A stretch of DNA of 64,000 bases from Rhodospira trueperi. Lineage in GTDB: Bacteria > Pseudomonadota > Alphaproteobacteria > Rhodospirillales > Rhodospirillaceae. The translations under genes were made by a program, and so were the position numbers. The notes below the pieces were generated by a model. The model did not search any database and was not told the DNA's origin. It was given only the letters and a program-made list of their open reading frames with translations. The stretch is from positions 62,001 through 126,000 of the forward strand of contig NZ_FNAP01000006.1 of NCBI RefSeq assembly GCF_900101965.1, given 5' to 3'. Below are positions 8,931 through 17,041 of the stretch, piece by piece; position 1 is the stretch's first letter, and each line of letters starts with the position of its first letter.

Positions 8931-9752
8931 CTACCGCGACAGCAGCAGGGGCAGGGTCAGTTCGGGCAGCAGCGACTTGATGACACCCCCGCGCAGCAGG
9001 CGCGGCGCGTCATAGCCGCCGTGCGCGCCCATGGCCAGCATGTCGGCCGCCAGATCGGCGCACCGCGACAGGATCAGGTCGGAAACCGGAATGTCGTTCG
9101 GCACCTCGTGCTCGATCTCGGCGCGGATGCCGTGGCGGCCCAGGGTGTCGCGGTGGGCCTCCCACCGCCATTGCTGGGCCACGGGATCGCGGCTGACGGC
9201 GAGCAGGGTGACGGACTCGCATCCGGTCAGGAACGGCAGCGAGTCATGCAGCGCGCGGGCGCTGGCGCCGTCTTCGTTGAGGGCGATCACGGCCCGGCGG
9301 GGCTTTGGGAACTCGCGCGTGATGTACGGCAGCACCAGCAACGGACGGCCGGCGTTCACCGCCACCTGCTCCACGACCTCGTGGGTGAGGGTGTGGCCCA
9401 TGTCGTCCTGACGCGGCTGGGCCACGATGCCCAGATCGGCGGTCTGGAGGTTGGCGGAGATCTGCGCCGCGATCAGGTTGGTATCGGCGCCGTGGATGCC
9501 GTGCCAGCCGCAACGCAGGCCGCGCTCCTCGCAGGCGGCGCGGAACGGCGCCTCGGCGGCGTCGACCTTGGCCAGGAAATCCCCGGAGACCTGACGGCTG
9601 TAGGGATGCCGCTCGGTCTGATCCACCACCCCGTAGATCCCCATGACGTATCCTGAATCGGCACCGTCGCCCAGGATCGTCCGTGCAACGTCCAGGCGCG
9701 TGTGCCAGGCGTCGGTATCGTCCACGTGAACCAGGATGGTGCGCGGCGTCAT
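8931..9752 (-). CDS. Universal stress protein, tandem Usp domains
   Basis: The 273-residue protein starts at an ATG at 9752 with GGAGG nine bases ahead. It opens with 'TILVHVDDTDAWHTRLDVA', the first Usp strand/helix. The second domain begins near residue 150 ('RAVIALNEDGASARALHDSLPFL') and ends with 'DMLAMGAHGGYDAPRLLRGGVIKSLL', the usual nucleotide-binding G-x2-G-x9-G-S/T-like C-terminus. Universal stress proteins are cytoplasmic, often bind ATP, and respond to starvation or oxidative stress. The gene is divergent from the oxidoreductase at 9966, with a 213-bp shared promoter region between them. Confidence 0.9.
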   Translation of the reverse strand: MTPRTILVHVDDTDAWHTRLDVARTILGDGADSGYVMGIYGVVDQTERHPYSRQVSGDFLAKVDAAEAPFRAACEERGLRCGWHGIHGADTNLIAAQISANLQTADLGIVAQPRQDDMGHTLTHEVVEQVAVNAGRPLLVLPYITREFPKPRRAVIALNEDGASARALHDSLPFLTGCESVTLLAVSRDPVAQQWRWEAHRDTLGRHGIRAEIEHEVPNDIPVSDLILSRCADLAADMLAMGAHGGYDAPRLLRGGVIKSLLPELTLPLLLSR

Positions 9753-9965
9753 CAGGTGTCCTCCGTCTCTTCTGGCCGGCGCGGTTGATTCCGGCCGGAA
9801 CTTGGGGTGGCGCTGGGCCAACGTTACCGTTACGGCCCCGCTTATAGCACGGCTGTATCGGGCGCGGTAAGAGTGAAGGACAGCCGACGGCACGGTCTTG
9901 TCACAGCCCTCTCCGTGCCCGAAACTGCGGGCTTCGGCGGACACAGGAGAGGGGGAGGGGACGTC

Positions 9966-11287
9966 ATGGGGCTCACCGGTCTGACCACGCGCAGGCTCGC
10001 GGCCGGGGACGGGCCGGTTCGGGTCGCCCTGATCGGGGCCGGCAAATTCGGCGCCATGTTCCTCGCCCAGGTTCCCAGCAGTCCCGGGGTGGTGGTCGCC
10101 GCCATCGCGGACCTGGACCCGGCACGGGCCCGCGCCAACTGCGAGAGCGTGGGCTGGAGCGCCGAGCACATCGCCGCCACGCGCATCGGCGACGACCCGA
10201 TGGCGGCGATCTGCGCCGATGACGTCGATGTGGTGGTGGAGGCGACCGGTGATCCGTCGGCCGGCATCCGGCATGCCCGGGCCGCCCATCGGGCCGGCAA
10301 GCACGTGGTCATGGTCAACGTCGAGGCGCCGATACCCTCGCCGGGCCGATGCTGGCCCGCGAGGCCGAGGCGGCCGGCGTCGTGCACTCCATGGCCTACG
10401 GCGACCAGCCGGCGTTGATCTGCGAACTGGTGGACTGGGCGCGCGCCTGTGGATTCGCGGTCACGGCGGCGGGCAAGGGCACCAAGTACCTGCCGGCCTA
10501 TCACGACTCGACCCCGGACACGGTTTGGGCGCACTACGGGCTGGACGCGGAGCAGGCGGCGGCGGCGGGGATGAACGCGCGCATGTTCAACTCGTTCCTC
10601 GACGGCACCAAGTCGGCCATCGAGATGGCGGCGGTGGCCAATGCCACCGGGCTGGGGGCGCCGGAAGGCGGCCTTGTCTTTCCCCCGTGCGGCCGCGACG
10701 ACCTGCCCCACGCCCTGCGCCCGCGCGCCCTGGGCGGCCAGCTTGAGGGGCCCGGCATGGTCGAGGTGGTCTCGTCCCTGGAGCGTGACGGTCGGCCCGT
10801 GTATCGGGATCTGCGCTGGGGCGTGTACGTGACCATCGAGGCTCCGACCAACTACGCCGCCGCGTGCTTCCGGCAGTACGGCCTGACCACGGACGCGACC
10901 GGCCGCTTCGCCGCCATGTACAAGCCATTTCATCTCATCGGTTTGGAACTGAACGTCTCGATTCTGTCGGCGGCGCTGCGCGGTGAGGCGACGGGAACGC
11001 CCCGGTCCTTTACGGCCGACGTGGTGGCCGTGGCCAAGCGCGACCTGACGGCGGGCACCGAACTCGACGGCGAGGGCGGCTTTACGGTGTGGGGGCGCCT
11101 GACCACGGCGGCGCGCTCCCTGGCCGATGGCGCGCTACCGATCGGGCTGGCGCACGGGGTGCGGCTGACGGCGCCGGTGACCAAGGGACAGGTGGTGCGT
11201 TGGTCCGATGTGGCCATCGACGAGGCGGATGAGGCCGTGAGCCTGCGCCGCGCCCTGGAGGCGCAGGCCCGCGCCGCCGCGTCGTAA
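9966..11287 (+). pseudogene. NAD(P)-binding homoserine-dehydrogenase-like / SAF-domain oxidoreductase, frameshifted
   Basis: The start at 9966 follows a strong GGAGGGG site. The first frame encodes a Rossmann domain ('RVALIGAGKFGAMFL', about residues 19–33, through 'HVVMVNVEAP'), then loses sense near 10325. The family sequence resumes two frames away as 'MLAREAEAAGVVHSMAYGDQPALICEL' and runs to 11287, ending in a SAF-like region. Moving 2 bases out of, or one base into, 10324–10331 restores a continuous VEA(D)TLAGPMLARE. The composite protein of about 440 residues belongs to the COG4091 group (predicted homoserine dehydrogenase-like). Everything else, including codon use, looks intact. The shift could be a sequencing or assembly error, a recent mutation, or rarely a programmed shift. 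The substrate is unknown. Confidence 0.8.
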
Positions 11288-11571
11288 GCGCGCCACATGC
11301 GGCGGAATTGGACCCGGGCGTCATCGGAGGCCGCCGGGCCCGGTGTATATCACTTCTGGTACCCCATTTTTCTGCTCGGGCTTCGCGGCGCGGGCTGCGT
11401 CGTACCGCCTACCGCGCTGAAATTTCAGAAGATAGTGGCACAGGCAGTATCCATTGGGTCGATACGGGAAATTATTGCGATTGGTTCTTATTTTTAATAC
11501 GGTGCGGGGCATCAGCTGTCGGGCGGCGCGCCCGTCCGACCCGCATCTCCCTGCACCCCACCCGGATCGCC
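11288..11571 (+). promoter_or_regulatory. AT-richer upstream region of the iron-uptake locus, with a possible Fur-type site
   Basis: This 284-bp non-coding stretch is clearly less GC-rich than its surroundings, chiefly at 11340–11500. TTGCGATTGGTTCTTATT at 11475–11492 resembles proteobacterial Fur boxes (inverted GATAAT-type half sites such as GATTnnTTCTCATT), with a few mismatches. Because the downstream genes include feoB, iron-responsive control is plausible, but the site is only a visual match. Confidence 0.4.
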
Positions 11572-12057
11572 ATGCCCGCCGCCGCTCTAGCCCTCGAATC
11601 CCAAACCGGTCGCACGGCGCCGGACAATCGCGCCGCCGCTGAAGCCCGCCTTGAAGCCTTGCGCTGGCCCCGGCGCGGGCCGGTATGCCCCCACTGCGGC
11701 GCGCGGCACGTCTACCGGATGATCTGCACGCGCTCGGGTGGGGTGCGCTTCAAATGCGCATGCTGCCGCAAACCGTTTTCGGCGCGGCGCGGGACGGTGC
11801 TGGAACGCTCGAACATCCACACCGCCGCTTGGTTGCGGGCCATGGCGCTGTTTCTGGACGACCCCGGGCGCGGCCTGCCGGCGCGCATCCAGCGCGCCTG
11901 CGCGGTCAGCTACAAGACCGCTTGGTCCATGACCCAACGTCTGATGGCGGCGCCCGACGACCCGGTTCTCAGCGCCCTGCGCGACGAGCGCGATGAGCGG
12001 GGCGAGTCCCCGCCGTGCCATCCCGACCCCCTCCGTGAAGACAGGAGATTACCATGA
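11572..12057 (+). CDS. Stand-alone IS1595-type transposase N-terminal (zinc-ribbon + helical) protein
   Basis: The ATG at 11572 gives 161 residues. Residues about 35–60 form a zinc ribbon (CPHCG ... FKCACCRKPFS). After this comes the IS1595-type helical region 'NIHTAAWLRAMALFLDD...VSYKTAWSMTQRLM'. In IS1595 transposases this module precedes a DDE catalytic domain, but here the frame stops right after it and no catalytic part follows. The stop codon overlaps the ATG of the next gene (ATGA at 12054–12057), as in translationally coupled operon genes. It could be a transposase remnant, or a domesticated DNA-binding protein of the iron locus. No terminal repeats are evident nearby. Confidence 0.6.
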   Translation: MPAAALALESQTGRTAPDNRAAAEARLEALRWPRRGPVCPHCGARHVYRMICTRSGGVRFKCACCRKPFSARRGTVLERSNIHTAAWLRAMALFLDDPGRGLPARIQRACAVSYKTAWSMTQRLMAAPDDPVLSALRDERDERGESPPCHPDPLREDRRLP

Positions 12058-12380
12058 CACCGTTCCGCCGACTGTCCGCCCTGACCCTGGGTGCCGCCCT
12101 GATGCTGGCCCCGGCCGGCGCCGCCCTGGCCCATACGCCGCTGTTCTCCTGCTACGACAACGGCGATGGCACCGTGTTGTGCGAGGCCGGGTTCTCCGAC
12201 GGATCCTCCGCCTCCGGCGTGCCCGTTCAAGTGCTCGACGGCACCGGCGCCGTCATTGAGGAAAGCAAGATGGACGCCAATAGCGAGTTCATCTTCGAGA
12301 TGCCCGAGGGCGACTACAGCGTGCAGTTCGACGCCGGGGAAGGCCATCGCATCAAGGTCCCCGCCGCCGAGATTTACTGA
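12054..12380 (+). CDS. Small exported protein of the iron-uptake locus
   Basis: This 108-residue protein starts at an ATG with an AGGAG site and carries a signal peptide (RRLSALTLGAALMLAPAGAALA, cut after about residue 26). The mature part begins HTPLFSCYDNGDGTVLCEAGF, with two cysteines that could form a disulphide. It continues as a beta-rich fold ('GVPVQVLDGTGAVIEESKMD') like carboxypeptidase-regulatory/DUF4198-type domains. It is translationally coupled to the zinc-ribbon gene upstream and lies 54 bp before the DUF4198-type gene. Mature proteins that begin with His after cleavage are common in metal-associated periplasmic proteins. A role in iron or other metal handling is inferred from context only. 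Confidence 0.75.
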   Translation: MTPFRRLSALTLGAALMLAPAGAALAHTPLFSCYDNGDGTVLCEAGFSDGSSASGVPVQVLDGTGAVIEESKMDANSEFIFEMPEGDYSVQFDAGEGHRIKVPAAEIY

Positions 12381-12434
12381 ACCCATTGCGACTCGGCGTG
12401 CTCGAAAAAACAAGAGAGAAGAGGAGATCCCCGC

Positions 12435-13223
12435 ATGACCCGGACCCTGACCATGGCAGCGGCCGCCCTGATCCTGTCGGCCGCGCCCGCGCTCGCCCAC
12501 TTCCAGCTTGCCTACACGCCAGAAGTCAACCTGGAGAAGCCCGGCGAGGTGTCCATGAAGTTCTTCTTCTGGCATCCGATGGAGAACGGCCACGCCATGG
12601 ACATGGGCGCGCCGTCGGAACTGGCCCTTTACTTCAAGGGCGAGAAGACCGATCTGACCGACAGGCTCGCTCCGGTGACCTTCCACGCCGCCCACAACGA
12701 GGCCCAAGGCTATGAGGCGACGATCCCGGTGAAGCGCAACGGCGATTACATCGTCGCGTTCACCCCTGCGCCCTACTACGAGGAAAGCGAGGACATCTAC
12801 ATTCAGCAGATCACCAAGAGCTATCTCAACAAGGGCGGCGCGCCGACCGGCTGGAACGAGCCCGTCGGCCTGCCGACCGAGATTGTGCCCCTGAACAAGC
12901 CGACCAACGTGATCGCCGGATCGACGTTCTCCGGGGTGCTGCTCTCCGACGGCGAACCGGTCGCCGGCGCCGAGATCGAGATCGAGTACATGGCCGCGCC
13001 GCCGGACATGGAAACCAACCGGCCCACCGAGCCCACCGCCGGGCCGATGCCGGGCGGCACCGTGGTGGCCATCACCGACGCCGACGGCGCGTTCACGTTT
13101 GGCATTCCCAAGGCCGGGTTCTGGGGCTTCGCCGCGCTCGGGTCCGGCCCCGCCACCGAGTTCGAGGGCAAGGAATTGAGTCAGGACGCGGTCCTCTGGG
13201 TCCGCGCCTACGATATGGAGTAA
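12435..13223 (+). CDS. DUF4198-family periplasmic protein associated with metal uptake
   Basis: The 262-residue protein starts at 12435 after AGAGGAGATC. It has a signal peptide (MTRTLTMAAAALILSAAPALA) and a mature N-terminus HFQLAYTPEVNLEKPGEV. The mature fold is two beta-rich halves, with 'KPTNVIAGSTFSGVLLSDGEPVAGAEIEIEY' near residue 155 and 'GAFTFGIPKAGFWGFAAL' near 220, typical of DUF4198 proteins found next to nickel, cobalt or iron transporters. It lies 54 bp after the small exported protein and 141 bp ahead of the feoB start, so the genes are probably one operon. The mechanism is unknown; periplasmic metal binding or delivery to the permease is inferred. Confidence 0.82.
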   Translation: MTRTLTMAAAALILSAAPALAHFQLAYTPEVNLEKPGEVSMKFFFWHPMENGHAMDMGAPSELALYFKGEKTDLTDRLAPVTFHAAHNEAQGYEATIPVKRNGDYIVAFTPAPYYEESEDIYIQQITKSYLNKGGAPTGWNEPVGLPTEIVPLNKPTNVIAGSTFSGVLLSDGEPVAGAEIEIEYMAAPPDMETNRPTEPTAGPMPGGTVVAITDADGAFTFGIPKAGFWGFAALGSGPATEFEGKELSQDAVLWVRAYDME

Positions 13224-13364
13224 GATCGCTTCAGTCCGGTGGTCTCGGGACGGGTGACCCCGCAGGGGGTTGCCCGTTCCGTGGTGCCGGTTTCCACAGT
13301 CCCGCCCGTTTCGGCCCGTCTGTTCGTTGGCGGGCTTGTTCTTCCGGTTCCGAGAGGTCTTCTG

Positions 13365-15920
13365 ATGTCAGACCCGACCGTCGCTTCAGCCCCAGCCCCG
13401 GCCGCGCCCGCCCGCCTTCGCGTCGCGCTGGCGGGCCAGCCCAATTGCGGCAAGTCCACCCTGTTCAACGCCCTGACGGGTCTGAGCCAGCACATCGCCA
13501 ACTATCCCGGCGTGACGGTGGACAAGAAGAGCGGCGGCTACCGGCATAACGACCGCACGGTGGAGATCGTCGATCTGCCCGGGACCTACAGCCTGACCTC
13601 GTTCTCGTTGGAGGAACGGGTGGCGCGCGAGTACCTGCTCAACGCCCAGCCCGATGTCGTGGTCAACGTCGTCGACGCCAGCAATCTGCGGCGCGGCCTG
13701 TATCTGACGTTCCAGCTCTTGGAACTGGGCTTCCCGGTGGTGATCGCGTTGTCGATGATGGACGTGGCCAAGAGCCGCGGCCTCACCCTGGACCTGGAGA
13801 CCCTGTCCCAGCGCCTGTGCGTGCCGGTGGTGCCGGTGGTCGGCCACAAGGGGGTCGGCCGGGAAGAGTTGCGCGAGGCGATCTCGCGCGCGGCGGAGGC
13901 TCCCACGCAGGTGCCTGCGACCCTCAATTACGGAGACCTGGAGGAGGCGGTGGCCGAGCTTCAGGCGCGCATCGCCGCACTGCCGGGGCTGTCCGAGGTG
14001 GTCTCGGCGCGGTGGATGGCGGCCCGCCTGCTCGAACAGGACAGCGAGGCCGAACGCCTGCTGCGCCAGAACGTCAACAACGCCCACGGCATTCTCGATC
14101 AGGCCCAGGCGGCGGCGACCGCCTTCCAGGCGCGCAAGGGGATCACGCCCGGGGATCATATCGCCGCCTGTCGCGACCATCTGGCCGGCGAGATCCTGGC
14201 CACAAGCGTTCACCACGCCCACCGCGACCGTGTGCCGCTGACCGAGCGAATCGACCGTTTTCTGCTGCACCGGTGGCTGGCGCCGGCGTTTCTGGTGCTG
14301 ACGGTTTGGGTGATCTACGAGTTGTCCATCGTCCAGGGCTACGAACTGACCAAGGTGACGTGGCCCCTGCTGGCCGGGTTCCGCGATCTGGCGGGCGACC
14401 TGTTGCCGTCGGCCGGCTTCCTGCACGATCCCACCGTCCGCTCCATGGGGCTGTGGATGGTGGATTCGGCCAACGCGCTGCTGAACTATGTGCCGGTGTT
14501 CCTGATCCTGTTCGCGCTGATCGCGATCCTGGAGGATTCGGGCTACATGGCCCGCATCGCCTTCATTCTGGACCGTATTCTGCACCGCTTCGGCCTGCAC
14601 GGGCAGTCCACGCTGCCCTACATCCTGGGCGGCGTATTTGCCGGCGGTTGCGCCGTGCCCGGGGTCATGGCCACCAAGGGCATCCCGGACCAGCGCGCGC
14701 GCATGGCGACCATCCTGACCGTGCCGTTCATGAACTGTCTGGCCAAGGTGCCGCTGTATACCCTGCTGATCTCGATCTATTTCCCCGACACCAAGGGGCT
14801 GATCCTGTTCTACCTGTCCACCATCACGGTGATCTTCGCCCTGTTGGTGGCCAAGCTGCTGAGCGTCTCGGTGCTACGCCACATGGAGACGGCGCCGTTC
14901 GTGATGGAACTGCCGCACTACCATCTGCCCACTGTGACGGGGGTGGTGCGCCGCTCGGTGGACCGGACCTGGATGTACATCAAGAAGGTGGGCACGGTCG
15001 TGGTGGCGGTGGCGACCATCGTCTACGTGCTGTTGCAGTTCCCGGGCCTGACACCGGAGCGGCAGGCGCACTATCATGACCGCGCCGAGGCGGCGATTGT
15101 GGATTTCCGCGCCACGTTGGCCGGCAATCCGCTGCTGGCGGCGGTGCCGGACCAGGACAGCCTGACCCGTCTGGTGAACCTCTACACGGACTACCGATCC
15201 GACCGCATGATGGTCGGCAGCCGCGAGGCCGCCGAGGCGCTGGACGCCCGCCTTCAGGACAACCACCCGGATCTGGCGCCCTTCTTGGTGCGCTCGCGCG
15301 ATCCGAACGCCCGCGCGGCGCAGGGAGCGCTACGGGATCTGGCGAGCACGCGCAAGGAAATCCGGCGCCAGATGAAGGACGAGCGCATCGTCAACAGCGC
15401 GCTCGGTCAGTTGGGCCGCGCCCTGGAGCCGGTCACGCAGTTCGCCAACTTCGACTGGAAGATCAACGTCGCGCTGCTGAGTTCCTTTGCCGCGCGCGAA
15501 AGCTCCGTGGCCACCCTGGGCGTGCTGTTCGACCAGCCCGAGGGCGACAACCAGACCCTTGAGGAACGCATGGGCGCCGAGCAGAAGGCCGCCGGCTATA
15601 CCGCGCTGACGGCGGTGGCGCTGATGCTGTTCTTCGCGCTGTATCCGCCGTGTCTGGCCACCACCATCATGATCCGGGTGCAGACCCACTCGTATGCCTG
15701 GATGACCTTCTCGATCATCTTCCCGACCGCCCTGGCCCTGGCGGTCGCCAGCGTGACCTACACCACAGGCGTGGCGCTGAACCTGACGGGCCTGGAGATG
15801 ATGACCGGAATCTACGTCGTGGCGCTGACCTTGTTGATCCTGGTCGGCCTGTTCAAGGCGCCGTTCGGCCGGTCGTTGCCGCGTCCGGGCTACCGCGTCC
15901 CCGAGGGCGGGGCGGAGTAG
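13365..15920 (+). CDS. feoB: Ferrous iron transport protein B
   Basis: FeoB is the GTPase-linked inner-membrane Fe2+ permease. The 851-residue protein has an N-terminal G domain: G1 'GQPNCGKS' at about residues 24–31, G3 'DLPGTYS' near 70–76, and a G4-like 'LSMMDVAK'. A helical spacer follows, then at least eight membrane segments from about residue 300. It includes the two Gate regions, the first with 'GGCAVPGVMATKGI' and the second in 'ARESSVATLGVL'. An insertion of about 130 polar residues near 565–690 makes it longer than the usual 750–780. I chose the ATG at 13365 over upstream in-frame starts because homology begins just after it. No feoA or feoC gene is present; the upstream exported proteins may be accessory. 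Confidence 0.95.
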   Translation: MSDPTVASAPAPAAPARLRVALAGQPNCGKSTLFNALTGLSQHIANYPGVTVDKKSGGYRHNDRTVEIVDLPGTYSLTSFSLEERVAREYLLNAQPDVVVNVVDASNLRRGLYLTFQLLELGFPVVIALSMMDVAKSRGLTLDLETLSQRLCVPVVPVVGHKGVGREELREAISRAAEAPTQVPATLNYGDLEEAVAELQARIAALPGLSEVVSARWMAARLLEQDSEAERLLRQNVNNAHGILDQAQAAATAFQARKGITPGDHIAACRDHLAGEILATSVHHAHRDRVPLTERIDRFLLHRWLAPAFLVLTVWVIYELSIVQGYELTKVTWPLLAGFRDLAGDLLPSAGFLHDPTVRSMGLWMVDSANALLNYVPVFLILFALIAILEDSGYMARIAFILDRILHRFGLHGQSTLPYILGGVFAGGCAVPGVMATKGIPDQRARMATILTVPFMNCLAKVPLYTLLISIYFPDTKGLILFYLSTITVIFALLVAKLLSVSVLRHMETAPFVMELPHYHLPTVTGVVRRSVDRTWMYIKKVGTVVVAVATIVYVLLQFPGLTPERQAHYHDRAEAAIVDFRATLAGNPLLAAVPDQDSLTRLVNLYTDYRSDRMMVGSREAAEALDARLQDNHPDLAPFLVRSRDPNARAAQGALRDLASTRKEIRRQMKDERIVNSALGQLGRALEPVTQFANFDWKINVALLSSFAARESSVATLGVLFDQPEGDNQTLEERMGAEQKAAGYTALTAVALMLFFALYPPCLATTIMIRVQTHSYAWMTFSIIFPTALALAVASVTYTTGVALNLTGLEMMTGIYVVALTLLILVGLFKAPFGRSLPRPGYRVPEGGAE

Positions 15921-15970
15921 TCCGGAACCCGCTTGGGTCCTTCCCCAGTCGTGGGTGAAGACCCGTGGAC

Positions 15971-16002
15971 ACGGTTGGGGTGAGCGGGGCGAACCCCACC
16001 GT
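15971..16002. repeat. Short GTTGGGGTGAG-type hairpin
   Basis: ACGGTTGGGG (15971–15980) and ACCCCACCGT (15993–16002) form an imperfect stem-loop in the convergent gap between feoB and the hydrolase gene. The core (GGTTGGGGTGAGCG...CGAACCCCA) is shared with the larger palindrome at 50600–50679, so it is probably a short relative of the same repeat family. It could also end feoB transcription. Confidence 0.5.
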
Positions 16003-16148
16003 CGGCCGATCTGCGCGACCCCATCAAGCGGTTTCGGTGTGATATCGGCCGGCCTCCGCAGACACCCGTCCGGTCGGAACAGGGAACACACTGCGGCGGG
16101 AGATCCCTCGCGGCCTGACGGCTGCTTCGGGATGATGGAAAAGCCTTG

Positions 16149-17033
16149 CTATGAAACGGAAGACGTCCGGGACATCAGACGCAGGGCGTTCCACACCCAT
16201 GGCTCCAACGTCGGCCAGAGCGTGACCCAGCAACAGCCGTGATCGGCGGTCTCCATGACCCGCACCGCATGCGCCGGCGGGCCCAGCCCCAGGCGATCCA
16301 GCACGTCGTCTGCCCAACCGGCCGGCACGATGTCGTCGTCCGCGCCCAGGACATGGACCTGGGGCAGCGCGGCCAGCCGCTCCGCCGTGTGGCGGTCCAT
16401 GGCCGGCAGCGCGCTGACCCGGTGGTGGCGTGCCCAGTCGGCCGGATCCAGGACCCCGGCCACGGTGACCAGTCCGCGCACATCGTCGCGGATGACCGCC
16501 AGCCGAGCCGCGAGGAAGGCGCCTCCGGAGTACCCCACCAGAACGAGGTGATCGGCACCCGCGCGGCGTTTGAGATCCTCCAGGGCCGCGTTCATCCGGC
16601 GCACGGCGGTGTCGGAAAAGCGCTCCGTGGTCCAGTCCTCGATCCGGCAGGCCGCCGGGCGCTCGAACTGGCAGGGCCGGGCCAGGGCGGCGACGTGGGG
16701 CAGACCGGAGGCAAGCGCCAGCCCCAGCGCCTGCGGCCGGCGCGGGGTGGGATCGGCGGGCGGACGGTCGCGGCGCGGCCAGGCGGCGCCGTCGCCTTCC
16801 ACGAACACGGTCAGTGGCTGGGTTCGGTCGCCGGCCGGCGCGCGGTTCGGCCCCAGCCAGCCGACAACGGTCAGATCGGCCGCGTCGAGGCGCAGGCGGG
16901 AAAACGAGGCCTCTCCGGCTTGGTGTTCCAGGTCGGCGCGCGACGGCGCGGTGGGGCCGGCGCAGGCCCACAGCGCGGCGAGGGTGGCGCCCACCAGCAC
17001 ACCTCGCCAGCGGGGCGTTTCGTGCCGAGACAC
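16149..17033 (-). CDS. Alpha/beta-hydrolase lipoprotein
   Basis: The GTG at 17033 lies 8 bp after the kinase stop and gives 294 residues. A lipobox 'LAALWAC' ends a short signal sequence near residue 23, so the protein is predicted to be membrane-anchored in the periplasm. A nucleophile elbow 'LVGYSGG' (near residue 160), an acid site in 'VLGADDDIVPAG' and a histidine in 'METADHGCCW' complete a Ser-Asp-His triad in the right order. The alpha/beta fold is supported by 'LTVFVEGDG' near residue 75. The substrate is unknown. It is the last gene of the hcp–ompA–caspase–kinase block, almost touching the kinase gene, so co-expression is likely. Confidence 0.85.
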   Translation of the reverse strand: MSRHETPRWRGVLVGATLAALWACAGPTAPSRADLEHQAGEASFSRLRLDAADLTVVGWLGPNRAPAGDRTQPLTVFVEGDGAAWPRRDRPPADPTPRRPQALGLALASGLPHVAALARPCQFERPAACRIEDWTTERFSDTAVRRMNAALEDLKRRAGADHLVLVGYSGGAFLAARLAVIRDDVRGLVTVAGVLDPADWARHHRVSALPAMDRHTAERLAALPQVHVLGADDDIVPAGWADDVLDRLGLGPPAHAVRVMETADHGCCWVTLWPTLEPWVWNALRLMSRTSSVS

Positions 17034-17041
17034 GCGTGCCC

